Shown here one piece after another: positions 26,031 through 39,500 of a DNA stretch of 64,000 nucleotides. How positions within the stretch are numbered: the stretch's first letter is position 1; each line of letters starts with the position of its first letter. Where the stretch lies: NCBI GenBank assembly GCA_949126835.1, contig OX421498.1:34432799-34496798 (forward strand). The letters run 5' to 3'. The stretch comes from Anisus vortex (Eukaryota > Mollusca > Gastropoda > Planorbidae). The position numbers were made by a program, and so were the translations under genes. Below the pieces are notes generated by a model. That model worked only from the letters and a program-made list of their open reading frames with translations, was not told the origin of the DNA and did not search any database.

Positions 26031-27379
26031 CGGAAATATAATCATAAATTTGAAGTCACTATTCTTTGGAAATAATATTAAAGTTATTGGGCAAATGTGA
26101 TTTTTTTTTTTTTTTTTTGGGGGGGGGGGGAAGGGGGCGGGACTTTTCAACAGTGTTACTTTAGTTCAAATCCTGCTACCAGTCATTATCATTGCCCGTA
26201 GTGTAAGTGCTAAGTGATTGAACTTAAACGCACAACTTTTGTTTTTCCAAAGACATTACATTGTATATGAAAGTAAGGTAAGGTGTGTCATATTGCACCT
26301 ATGAAGTTTTAAAAAGAAGTCAAATGTCTCACTCGGAAGCCTTGAAACTCTAAGGGTGAGGGGCGGGTGGGGTACCTGGAAGGTACGGGAGAGTTGCGGG
26401 GAGACTCGGGGAGGTGCGGGGGAGGGATCTGGGGGGGGGGGGGAAGAAGTTCATCAGTCGAATGTCCAATTCATAGGATAACCATACACTCGATGCTTGT
26501 TTTCTTTAAAAAAATGTTCATACCTGGAAAAAATACGACTAGGATGGGGGACTGTGATCTAAAGTTGGTGGCCCCGACACCCAAACAAAAAAGTGACGGG
26601 AAATAAGTGAGTAAGCTTAGCAGCTTACATTTGACCGCTACATTTATACTATATAATTACGCTTGCGCCGGGAAAAGCCACAGTATCTTAACTTGTGTTA
26701 TCTATCACCATCATCATCAACATATATTTAATATATAATTACCGTGAGTTTGTTTATATGTTTGTTTATATATATATATATATATTTATATATATGTTTG
26801 TTCGCTATAGGCTCCTAAGCCGTTTGACTATTCGGGCCAAAAATTAAATGTATAAATTGGAAACGTCCTCCAAAAGATAATTTTATTTTATCACTTATAA
26901 TCATAAATGTGTTGATTTAAAAAATCCAAAATGTCATATCCATCTATGCAAATAAATATAACGGTACACAGCAAATGGCCATTTCCGTTCATTTACTATA
27001 TTGAACGCGACATTCACTATGTTGAACGCGAGGGTCTTTCCGGGTTTTCCCAATTCTACTGTTGTTTTTTTAATGTGGCGAGACCTTTTTTAAAAGCTAC
27101 GCACTGCAATTTGGCTTAGAGAGTTTCAATGGTTTACTTTAAACAAAATACTAGCGTATGACGTAATGTCTATGAAATTATTTTTTCATTATTGATGTTT
27201 GCATTATCCTTTTAAGTAAAAGTAACCAAATGTTTTAATTATTTAATCGATTTACGTTGTTATTGGAGAATATCCTTTAAAAGGCGACTTTATACACCCT
27301 ATAAATTAAATGATACGAATTATAAAAAAACAAGTTTGGCTTATAAATGATTACTTTCAAATACCGGGTACCATAAGAT

Positions 27380-28530
27380 TGACAGCAACAATATATAAAA
27401 TAAAAACTAAATACCGAAAGAAACATTATCAATACTGTTTTATTGATACAATAAGCAAGAACAAAAATTAAATACCGAAAAAATCTTTCTCACTTTAGTT
27501 TTTATTTCATTGAAATATTATTTTCTATTTTTTTAAAATATTTTTTACCTTTTTTATTGTTTTGTATTTACGTTTTTTTTCTTTCAGATTGTATATTATT
27601 TTTAATTTAATATAATTAATAACAAGTCAAGTCAACACAACTGTTCGCTACATTTTAATATCGAATTTAAAAGTCTCTTTAAAATACCCGGACTAGCCTT
27701 TCGGCTCTTGTGTCCAGGGCGTAACGCTTAGGATTGAGCAATCTCTGTCCAGGCTCCAGCCACCCAACGACACGCCCAAGGCGTGGCGTGCCGTGTAACG
27801 GGGAACGTTTCCGCAGCCCAGCGATCGTTCACTGCGGTTCCCCTAAGGATCATTATCGTAGTGGCTCGCCCGTATACCTGCACTGTCACCCGGTAGCACA
27901 AATCCTATACTATAGGTACATGCATCCAGGCACCGGGTGGTTCTCGAGACGGGATTGCAGCGTCCATTGCTTCCTCCCCCTGTGCCCCATGCGTTCGCCC
28001 GCCAGTGTATTCTTAATGGGAATGTATCGGCGGTTTACACACTACGCCAGTCCTTGAGGCCACAATTCTTATGCATATGCCAGAGTAAGGTCGACCAGAA
28101 ACAAATAAACATAACAAAAACTAAATACCGAAAGAAACATTCTCAACACTGTTTTATTAATACAATAAGCAAGAACAAAAATTAAATACCGAAAAAATCG
28201 TTATCACTTTAGTTTGTATTGTATTGAAATATTATTTTCTACGCTTTTTTTTATTATTTACCTTCTATTGTTTGGTATTGAGTTTTTTTTTTCTTTTAGA
28301 TAGTATATTATTGTTAATTTAATAGGCTATTTTTAATAACAAGTCAAGTCAACACAACTGTTTGCTACGTTATAATACCAGACGCTTGACAGTAACAATT
28401 ATTATGCATATGCCAGGGTCAGAAACAATTAAAAAGAACAAAAACTAAATACCGAAAAGAAACGTTCATTGTAATAGTCTCTTTTCTTTCTCTCTTAACA
28501 TTAATATTAACTTAACTTAACTAATATTGT
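27380..28530 (+). repeat. About 320-bp direct repeat, two and a half copies, around a GC-rich insert
   Basis: Segments starting aactaaataccgaaagaaac occur at about 27405, 28115 and 28445. The first two extend to caagtcaagtcaacacaact (27625 and 28340). The junction atgcatatgccag appears at 28070 and 28410. The third copy runs into the Helitron-type 3' end at 28580, so the repeat probably belongs to that element. Confidence 0.65.
27690..28060. repeat. About 370-bp GC-rich dispersed element, second copy
   Basis: Homologous to 17810-18215 (shared cctgcactgtc, cactacgccag, and taatgggaatg against taatgagcccg). It sits between two direct repeats. No protein domain recognised. Confidence 0.6.
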
Positions 28531-28580
28531 AATATTGTAGTCGTTCGTTTCTCCGTCATTTTGACGGGCATAACCACTAG
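28370..28580 (+). mobile_element. Helitron-like non-autonomous element, copy 2 (3' end)
   Basis: Ends with hairpin ccgtcattttgacgg (28553-28567), nine bases, CTAG (28577-28580), then T. The hairpin and last 30 bases match the 8.1-kb copy in reverse orientation, and gcttgacagtaacaat..atgcatatgcc matches its inner part. Several hundred bases present in copy 1 are absent here. Confidence 0.6.
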
Positions 28581-29136
28581 TTTCATATAAATTCAAAATC
28601 TCTACATATGCCCCTATTTGTAAAGCAATGACCGGCGAATATGGACCTGTTTAGATTTAAAAACTGAAAGTATGTATTCTTGGAATTACAAATAACAATC
28701 ATAAATCTTAGTGAAGTCTGATATGAAGTGTAGTGTTATCTCATTTAACAAAAATCAACAAATATTTTATGATAAGAAAAAACTCCAGACTCTTTAACAG
28801 CTATCGGATAATTTGTTTTCAAGTAATTTACAACGGGTCTAAAAATGTGATGTTTTATTTAGCGCGGTGGTTTTGATAGAGAGTTATGCAATGGCGACGA
28901 TGCCGCGGCCTAGGACAGCGTTTTTCCAAAACACTGGAACCGGCACCGGGTCATGAAGTCGAAATTATCTGGTCGCAGAAAATAGTAAACAAAACTTTGA
29001 AAACAGTAGAGGCCTATTTCGATCTAGATGTCTAGGTGGGTATTTTGTGGTTTTAACAGGACGCAAGCTTAAACCCTCGAGAACAGATGTCACCGAAAAG
29101 TGTGTGAAAATTAATATCTCTTGTGTGTGTCTAGAA

Positions 29137-29344
29137 TATGGGGTCAGCTGACTACTGTACGCGTCCCAGACTTGGCACGCAGAGCAATTTTCAATGGCTC
29201 GCAAAAGTTCACACAAAAGGCAATTCAAGTATTTTCTGCATGAAAATGAGTTCTAGAACAGGATAAAGTTTAGGCTCTCGGCACGCTGAATAAATTAGAA
29301 CTCCTGCTTTGGTACACTATTATCAAAAAGGTTGCCGACATCTG
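29137..29344. mobile_element. hAT-type MITE with 8-bp target duplication
   Basis: Flanked by gtctagaa (29129-29136) and gcctagaa (29345-29352), 7 of 8 identical. Ends are atggggtcagctgac / ggttgccgacatctg and the internal cagacttggcacgcagagc is the family signature. Confidence 0.7.
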
Positions 29345-29479
29345 GCCTAGAACATAAATAGGCGATATAACTGTTACTAAGTCATGAAGTTGAAGTAAAA
29401 CATGACGGGGTCCCAGCAATAATACGTTTGGGAAGCGCTGGTTTGGGTACGGTATGATTTCTGTAAAAAAAAATATAAT

Positions 29480-29670
29480 CACCGAGTCTAGCGGGTGTAT
29501 CTAAATCTATGACACCTCTAGTCATCAATTTATCCGAAAAACCAAATATTGACGTGCTAATACCTCCAAACATTAACAGTATTAATAGTTCACATACGCC
29601 AACGAATCGTTAGTTTAAAACACGTGGGCGTTTCTCGGGTTGGGGATCCAATAGGTCCCGTTGAACGTTT
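29480..29670. repeat. Gene B counterpart of the sequence beside the 42-bp array
   Basis: Matches 13958-14100 upstream of gene A but lacks the 42-bp array. Only a short gaacgttta (about 29664) resembles a unit start. It shows that the array is specific to the gene A locus. Confidence 0.6.
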
Positions 29671-29862
29671 ACGCAACAATTAGATTACTCTAAACGCTTA
29701 GACCGGATCTTGGATAAAGCCGCCATTTTTGCGTGGAGGCAGAAAACAGGCAATGACAAAATACAACAATACTTAGTCAACCTAAACTTATGCAGCCTGA
29801 TCAAACTGATGAACTATGGGATCGAAATGACCCAACGGGATACTTTTTTATGTAGCCTAGAG

Positions 29863-30050
29863 CAGAAGTCAGGCAATAGTGTTGAATTTCTAATTCATTA
29901 AAACGCGCCAACAGCCCATAAGTCATCCTACTGTAGCCCTACGTTTCTTGTAGAGGAGACTTGAATACACTTTTGGGCCTCTTCCGCGTGCCATTGAAAA
30001 TACTTCGGCGTGCCAAGTCTAGCACGCGTGCCGTAGCTTGCCAATCATTG
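29863..30050. mobile_element. hAT-type MITE with perfect 8-bp target duplication
   Basis: 188 bp, flanked by gcctagag on both sides (29855-29862 and 30051-30058). Termini cagaagtcaggcaa / ttgccaatcattg; internal gcgtgccaagtctagcacgc. Too short to encode transposase. Confidence 0.85.
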
Positions 30051-30574
30051 GCCTAGAGAACTGTAGCCCGATTGTTGTGTAAAAAAATTAGTTCTATGTA
30101 TATTTTTCTGGCTTAGTTTTAAATCCGCTCTGAGCTTACAATATGTTTGTTGGCAACGCTATACAAATAGTATTGTCTTGTTTCTCCTGCTTCGTTTAAA
30201 GATATGAATGAAACAAAACAAAAAATCTAGAAAAGAGTTTACATGTTTTACCAAAGTCTTTAAAAAAAAAGAAATAAGAAAGCAGCATAATCGCAACCTT
30301 CTCAGGTATATTCGTTTTTATATTTTGAGAATCGTGATTCGAAATCGGGGTTGCATCCACGTTCAGTGTCCTATCAGTGTTTTATCAGATACTTAAGATA
30401 CAAAGACGCTAATGCATCTTGTTATCTGTTGTACATCGACTTGTGCTTTTTATTTATACACAAATTTACATGCGAATTATATTTTATTACTTGGCTAAGA
30501 TATTGATAAATTGTAGTTTGTTCAATATACGGATTCTTGTGTTATTTATTAATAAATAACTATTTATTTTAACA

Positions 30575-33500
30575 ATGTATAAAGTTTCTTTGGTGCTTGT
30601 TACGACCTTCTTTTGTGGATTTGTGAGAACTGAGATTTGCCAAAAGGTAGACTCATGCCGATGTACTTACAAGGATTCTCACATTGATCTCTCGCCCATT
30701 GTTGACCCCTACAGATCACCAAAGTAAGACATTTATTCTACTTAGTAAACATAAAACAAAAGAACATTTTAGTTAAGATTACATATTTACCATCCGGCTT
30801 CTAAACTTTACATTCATATTTAAAAGAAAACTTGATTAGACCAACAACATTTTTTTTTTATTTTTGTTAAAACGTATAGGCGAGATGAATTTTAGAAAAC
30901 ATTTTGAGTACCTCACCCCCCAAAAAGGTTTATATTTTATGCCCTAGTCCCTACTTCGGGACAGTGCCTGGTGTCTGAGGGCCGTGCTCTTTCGAGAGTG
31001 CATGGCGATTTATTCGTGAATGGGAAACGGAACAGAGGTGCGAAAACTGGGACAACTTTGACAAGGGCCGAGGCGTATGGCAACATCTGAATCGACCCAA
31101 TCGAGCCGACCCGTTGGTGGAAGCTTTGCAGGAGGGAATCATCTACAATAGCTCAGTTCCGAAATGGACATTGTCCGATAGGGGCCTAATTTAGCAGGTT
31201 TATGCCCCAAGAAGATTCGCGGTGTAGAAACTGCGGGGAGGCGGAAGAGACGGTGGTCGATCACGTGCTTGCACATCTCCCCGCGTCGCAGGATCTAAGA
31301 GTGGACAAGGACGGCCAACCGTTTGCGCCAACCCTTTATGGGGATGTATCACAACTGCGTGATACAGCGGATTTCGTTCTCCGAGCCCTGACAGATTAAT
31401 CTCGGCTCGCATTCTCTCGCAGAGAAGTGAGGTTCAAGTCTGGTAACTGAGGGATCTCAATCAAAGCCCTAACCCTTAAAATGTAATCCAATCATGGTTT
31501 TTAACATTTCTTTAATCCTGACATTTCGATATCACCAAATAACCATTTTCCATTTCTATGTATAATACTGTCTTCAATAATGGTGAATCATTAACTATAA
31601 GTTATTTTCATTCTAGTTCATTGAAATGAATGCAAATGTTTGTCTGTTTATTTATTTGTTTGTTTCTCAGATTCAAGGATATTTATGATCAGTTTTATAA
31701 CTTTAGATACTCGTACAACCCATGTCTAGAGTTTTCTGAAGGGAACTGTTCAAATGTCGCGGTAAGTCAAGACAGTTTGTTCAATTTTGTCATTTTGTTT
31801 ATATTCATTGAAGTATTTTGGATAAAATATAAAGATATCAAAAAGGCATATTGAAAATGGTCTACATTGAATGGCCTTTTGTAGATCAAGCTACAAGCGC
31901 AGCATTCCATAAATGTTCCGTAATTGGATATTGTGAAAGATTGATAATTTAAATATACAAAAAGACAAATATAGACATAAACGTCGAATATAGGTGATTT
32001 TCTAAAAAAATATTTAGCCTATTAATTTCGGCTGGAAGCAGAAAGTTAAAAGTAAAGTATGCCGTCGGACAAAAATGTATCAATAGGGCGGTGAAGCAGC
32101 GTCTACAGCATACTAAGGAATTATGTGACCAGCACAATGCCCAGCCGCCTTTTCTTTACTCCCAATAAAGACAGGTACCCGTTAAGAGCTAGGTAGACTC
32201 AGACCCGGGAACAAATGTTCACAAGTTAACAACAGAAGGTATCCTTGTTTGAATCAACTATTTTTAACATTCATCAGGTATGTATGCTGAACGAGATGGG
32301 TCAGTATTTCAATGTTGGGACGCAGGATTCGGCGGACTTTATCAACGATAATGGAAATGTACACATTGAATACCGCGGCGACACAGGGAGTATAACCAGG
32401 TAAACTTTCAGGAAAACATATTTAGTTTATAACGCCATTTATTTGTTTCCTCTTTAAATCAGTTTTAGAGGCAACTGATTGCAATGGGATTGCGCGGCGA
32501 GAACAACCACTCGGTCTCTTCAACGTTTTCACCAATTGAAAGAGAAGAACCCGCTAAAGTTTGGTGTTTTTAAATGACATAGCACACATTTCAATGAGTT
32601 GATCTTGCATTAACAACTATCATTTAACTGTTCGGCCAATGGAATGGATTTGTGTTGAAACTGGACGAATCTTGCCGTGAAATCAATTTTATATCATTAA
32701 ATTACATCCTTAATTTAAGGCATATCGAGCTTATTATGTATTAAAGATAGATGTCAGAAGTACATTGAAGCACTCAAAGTGGAGTTTTCTAGCCTAATCA
32801 AGACTTTCATATTTTATCGACACATGTTGTTACACATATTACATCAAGCCTGATTGGCGTGATCTTACTACTAATAGCTAATTAGATCTTGAATGTTTTT
32901 TTAGTGAAAGGATATTGACAATTTTAAAATGCAACAAAATAATGGATATCAAAATGTGCCAATTTGCGGAAAAACCTGGAAAGAAGCTACTAAGAAACGT
33001 CATCTGCTATTCTCAATGGCTAGGCATTCGCTCTACTTTCAGCTTTTGTTTCAATTTGAACTTGTAAACATATTTTTTCGCACAAGAAAGCTATTTTAAT
33101 CTTACAGAGAGATCTTTAACACTTGATCACTCAGAAGTTACTAAACATGTATCTGACATTGAACAATCAGCGAAAAACAGTCATACATAATGCTTACATT
33201 AATTGATACAGACTAATTACATTGAATGGAATTTTTATACTCAAATAAAGCATACATTTGTTCTATACTTGACTCAAAAAATTTTTTTTATGAAAATAAG
33301 ATGCTTATATATTCTTATTATATTATGAAACTGTTGTAATTATTAGTGCTTATAAAATGAAGTCCTCAAATCAATTTAAACTACTGCCTCACATAAAATA
33401 AATTTAATACATCTAACTACATATTAAAATGTATACCTTAATACTGGATTTGTATAGAGAAATAATAATAATTAATAAATAATAGTAGTTTTAGTAAAAA

Positions 33501-36500
33501 TATAACACTACTGCCTGGGTATCACTATAATCAAATTTATTATATTTTTAAAGGGAGATAATTGCTTTAATATTTCTATTATATTTCTTTTTTTTTATCT
33601 TTATAAAAGACTAAATAACACACAATTTATAACAGATTAAATTATATAAAGATGGTTGAAAATTTGAAAGTATTATATAAATAAATATTTTATATGTACA
33701 CTTACAAACATTATTTTAACAACTCAGTTTGTAAGGTTACTATTGCATCTAAAATTTCACCTTCCACGACGTTTATACAGAAACAATAAATAAGCTTCGG
33801 ATGCAATGATCTTTATAAAAGGATCGTCTGAACAAAATAGTGAAGATAAGATAGTCTAGTAGTCTCAATTTACCAGTAATACCACTCCTTGGATTTTTCC
33901 CCAAGATCAATCCGAAATTGGCTTTTTTTTTAAAGTACCTCGGCTTTTTAACAAAGATAATATTTGCATTATTTTATGTATATAAATGGTCAAAATGTGG
34001 TTTGGGAAGCGATAAAAAGCTTGAACTGATGCCATCATTATGCTACAGTAGTTAATTTGGCGATAGATGGAAAATAAAAAGGGTGGGGGTGGGGCGGTGG
34101 ACAAAGTTGAAAAAGGAAGGGCGGGGTGCACAAAATAGGTCACATTGGCCTTTTTAAAAATTATAACTTGACTTATCTGGGTTTTCTTTTAATAGCCCAA
34201 CTTTGCTTTTCTGAAATTTTAGAGCGGTATCACTGCCAAGTATGTTCCTCGGTAAGGCTGAGTTCAATATATTATTATTATATGGTCGTTATTTGGCAGC
34301 TACTAGAAATAAACGTTACTAATTCTATTAAGATTTGTTTTTTAATTTTAATAATATGTCATTAAATTATATAATCTAAATATTAAATGTAAAAGTTAGG
34401 TATACAATTTTTATTTGCTCTTAGATGCACAAAAAAAGGTGTGATAATCAAACAAAACGCTAATATTATTAGAATCTAATGAAACAATTTTTAACAATTT
34501 TCTTTAATATTTTTTTTTTACGTTGGACGTATTGGCTCTTTTGCACAGAGTTTTTGGCTGTGCCAAATAATTCAGGAATGAATGTTAGAGTTGAACAGGA
34601 GTTTAAAGACCATTGAGATTCAACAATTTTAATTTATAGACTAATTTTTATTGGGCCAGTAGTTCGTCTTTTGCTGAAACACATTTCTGAAAAATATGAC
34701 TCTTAATAAAAAAAACGGAACCGGAACAGGGTTGTATGGCTTTATCAGCGGGTTCACAGTATCTTGACCTTATGTTGGTTAAACTTGTCCGCGTATCCGA
34801 TTCTCCAAGTACTCGGTTGTGGAATCGTTAGAAGAAAGTACAATTTTGTATGATCGTAATATCTAATATTTAAATCTTGACGTCGGCGTGGTGAATATAG
34901 GCCTAATATCAATTACTCTATTTGCTAAGCGCTGCCAACAAACATGATGTAAGCTCAGAGCGCATTTGCTTTTGGATTTAGTCATGTTACAAAACGTGAT
35001 AAATTTTCTTACAGAAATAATTTTATAAAGATATTGTAGAGTAGGTTGATTTTCGGGCTGAGTGCCCTTTACTCCTTTCAGTGGGCTTGAAAGACTTGGC
35101 GATGCCCATCCCCTCTCCAAGTCAGCGGTGGATTTTTGTTGGAATGCTTAATGAATTGGAAATCCTGTTTTAGCACACTATTATTAAAAGTTTGCCGACC
35201 CTTGCTCTAGGCGGTCGTGGTCAGACCATCAATAGCTAGGAGTCTCCTGCAGAGTAAAGAAATATGTCTATCTGTCTCTCTGTCCAACAGGGTTGAACTG
35301 ATCTGTTCATACGACCAATCCGCTGTTTTACAAGTACTGGGTGAAGGACCTCCAGGCACGCATGTAAGTACTGAATGGCTGCTATGTTTTGTTTTAACAC
35401 ACACGATAATGTAGTTGACTAGGCGGTACATCATCCTTATACCCTCATGCTATTAGGTTCAAGTCCGCCATTCTTAATAAACCGCCAGCCAGTTTGCGTA
35501 CATGGCATGCAAGACGGTCAGTCCAGGTTTAAAGTATATCATATGTGTATTTTTTTGTTCAGCACACTTAAATAAAATACTTTCGTTTTTCACGTAATAC
35601 CAAGTAAACATCACAAATGATACTAAAAACATAGTGAGATACTGTGACCTGGCGATGGCCTAGCTGTGGCCTAGCGGCAGCGGGGTAATCCCAAGGCCAG
35701 GGTTCAAATCATATTACAATCTCAAATGTGTTGTCGAGTCTGGAGGGTGTCTCTGATTGTACCAGCTTTGACGGGTACTTGACAGTAGTTAAGTGGCAAG
35801 TAAAAGGCTGATGGCCACACAATCTTGTCGTATATCGTGCCGACGGAAACATAAATTTTGCTTGACATTCCCTATAGATCAAATTAGTCTGACGTGGATA
35901 CTTTTATTTTTCTTATTTTGAGAACATCGAAACGGCGATACATTCCTTCATGCGTGCCCTAGCTCACTTTTATATAGAGGTGTAATCACTCTGCTTGAGA
36001 TCCATTGCTTTTATTTCACATAACGTAACCCACAAATTGCAGGCATTAACGCCAGACACTTCGCTGAACATAATGAAAACTAAAGCTCTGAATGTAACAC
36101 CCATGACTAGATTATCTATTGAACCTTTTGATATTAGTGTGCCAAAGTAGGATTTCTAATCTATTCGGCGTGCCAACAGACTAAAAGTGATCCTGCTATA
36201 TTTGTAGAAAAAGACTTTAAAAGTCTCACTAGAGGTCTGCCGCGTGCCATTGAAAATTGCTCTGCGCGCCAAGTCTGGCACGCGTGCCGTAGGTTGCCGA
36301 CCCCTTTTCTAGGCTATCATCAGCCGCTCATAGTTCCCGACTTCGCTTTAACTCAAGGAAGAAACCAAATTGTATCTTTTTTTTTTCAGTGTGTGTGTTT
36401 CTTGTGTAAATTCTCTATAAAACTGTTAACAGCAGCTTCTTCTAATCCGCTTTTTTTTCTTTTTTTTTTCTTCTTAGTCCCTTAACCTTGACGGTCGCTG

Positions 36501-39500
36501 GGGCGAGCTAATGGACACTGGGTGTCCGTTAGTCCTTTCTTGGGCTTGGTAGACTTGGCGGCGCCCATCTCCTCTCCAAGTCGGCGGTGGATTTATAGCT
36601 GACTGCACCGAGGGTCGAACCCCTTGATGCGGCGCTTGGGAGTCGAGCTCGCTGTCGACTTTGCTAACCAGCCGCCTTAGCAAATTATTATGCTTGATCG
36701 TCTACGTTTTGTAATTTTTTTTTAAGCTGCCAATTTTTTTATTTTTTTGTCAAGCCGTCTTGTTTTTCGCTTTTTTTGTGTGTGTTTTTAGTCAACGGTG
36801 CTTTCTTCAACAGCCAGCTCATTTATTTATCTATTTATTTTGTGTTTACATGTGGCTGAAAGTTTAAATTTAAATGATTGGCATCGTCCTTGATTGAGAA
36901 AATATATACATTTGGATAAATATATTGATTGAGGCAAGATGAATGAATAGATTAAACGAATGCATTTCATAGATTGAATGATAGGAAATTGATTGGATAA
37001 TGGATAAATATTTATATTGATATATATTTTATATATATTGATGGATAAATGGATTCGTTGATGAAAAAAAGAGTATGTATATAAATATATTAATCGATAG
37101 TTTGAGTGATGGATAAATAGATTGACCGATGGATAAATAGATTGACCAATGGATAAATAGTTCGATTGATGAATGATGACATTGACAGATAGACACATTA
37201 ATTCGTTGTAGGATAAACCGAAGGCTAAATGAATAAATATTATCATTAATGGATATTAATTACATTGTTAACGAGACTAGAAACGAGATTCCTCTCAATA
37301 TGTTAAATATATCCTAAATCAGCTTATATATAGAGGAATATTATAATAAGAAAAAAAATGCTCTTATACTTATAGTCTCCAAAACTTTATTAATTAACAA
37401 AATTGTTCGCGTTTTTTAAATATATTTTAAATTCCTTTAAAAAGCAATTGTGTAATGTAACATGATGGTTACATACATCACACATATGTTTATATATTAA
37501 TCTCGGTTATGTTCATAAATTTATTCAAATTAAGTTTTCTCGTGGTTTTTTTTTCGGCTCTCAGGAATTTAAGCTTTATGGTAAATACAGTTGTGCGGTA
37601 ACAGGCGGACTAATTGTGCCAGACATCGATTCGACATTGTCTGTTGGACTCATGTTGATTATTGGGTAAGGAGAAATTAAGTAAATAATCAAAATTTAAA
37701 AATGTTTCTCACAGAGATGAGATTTTGATGAAATTAATGAGAAATAAAATTGTATAGTTTAGAATGTAGAAGTGTGCGTGTGTAAGAAACGGGGTAGATA
37801 CCACTGTTGGAAATATAAATTATTTAGACAAAGGCTACTTTTGCCTCTCTCTGGACACGAACCGTATATATATGACGATATAAATCCAGCGCTACACCAC
37901 CAGATATATATAATAAAAAATTATATCAGAAATATAACTTAATTCCGTTCATGATATATCACCATATATATTCCATTCTCAACATATTTCAGTTTTCTTT
38001 AAACTGTGTACATCATTTTTTTATGCTTCAAATTCTAAACTAGGGGTCGGCAACATTCGGATCGCGTGCAAGACATGGCTAGCAAAACCTTATATTTAAC
38101 GGAACATTGAAGACCCCCCCAAAAAAAAAAAGTAAAAAAATGCAAGTCTCATATACGAGAAATGGAGTGCTAGACCATGAGACTTTGAGGTTAATGGCAG
38201 GCTGGAATAAATTAGAAATCTTACTTTCCCGCACTTTTATCAAAATGTTGCCTACCCATGGTCTAAATTCTAAATGATGAAATGTACTTGATAGTAGGCC
38301 TATAGTTTCAATTGACAACTTTCATTTGTGTAGAGTGTACATGTATCATGTCAAGAAAGCTCTTCACTGAATACATTAGAAATAGTTTCTTTTTATAGCC
38401 TTAGCTTAAAGTTCAAAATATAGCCCATTCTCATTATTAGTGTGTTGTTGTTTTAAGTTTTGTTTCATACGTTAAATGTTTTACTTTTAAGCCTAAGTAA
38501 AATGTAATAATTTAAATGAAATATTTTTAGCTGCATTATTTTGTTTTGTTTTTTGTTGTTGTTTTTTTAAATAGGCTTTCCACATTTCTTGTTTTGGCCG
38601 TCATACTTGCTTTAATATTCAACAAGTGCGCGCCGAAAGAGTCCAATGTTCAGATTGAACAAAGATACAGAAGAAACACTGAGAATAATGTAAGTATAAT
38701 GTTACGTGTCGTTGTCTAGGGGTTGGTCTGAGTTGGTCATATGAATTTGTAATCGAACAACGAACTTGTGTTTCAAGTCAAACGATCTTTAATCAACACA
38801 TTCATAATGACACAATGCTAACAAGTAAAAAAGGATGAAAAACACAACAGCTCTTGACTCAAGCTGTCAACACACTCTTTTTTAATGAACAGTACACACA
38901 AGAAAACCAGTCTCAACTTCTGACCAATGGGAAGGGGGGAGTTAGGACAACGCAAAAGATGACTAGTGACCTCTGTCCACGTGGACACAACAAACTCTAA
39001 TGGACCGGTCATCCTGATCCAACGTTTACTTTGACGTAAACAATAGAAACTGAAGGTTATTTTCGTAAAGTAAACCAGCAGAATCAGAGTTTTTAAATAA
39101 AATCCAACACTCCTCATATTGTAATCTAAGACTAACCCAACATTTTAAATGTGTAAGTTTAAAACTAGATCCGATCGGAACGTTAAAGTTAGAAACATAT
39201 ATCGTATAATAATACACACACATAGGCCTATATATAACTATACATTTATATATATACAAGCAAGTATGTGCCCGGTCCTCCGAACCGGCTAAAAGTTATG
39301 TTTACATACACTCTAACTACTCAGGCAGTTATAATGAGATTGCCCGCATGACCTACGACACGAATTTAAACGTGAGGTCATTTTTTATTTGCCCGCTACA
39401 ACATGAATTACCCGTTAAAATCATTACTCATCACCCATTATAACAATTACAAAATTGCTCGCTATAAATTACGACGCAAATTAAAACATGAATATATTTT

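Noticed and set aside
36827..37246. 139-codon minus-strand ORF
   Set aside because: Ile/Tyr/Ser-rich translation of a GATAAAT-type simple repeat; no domain or splice context.
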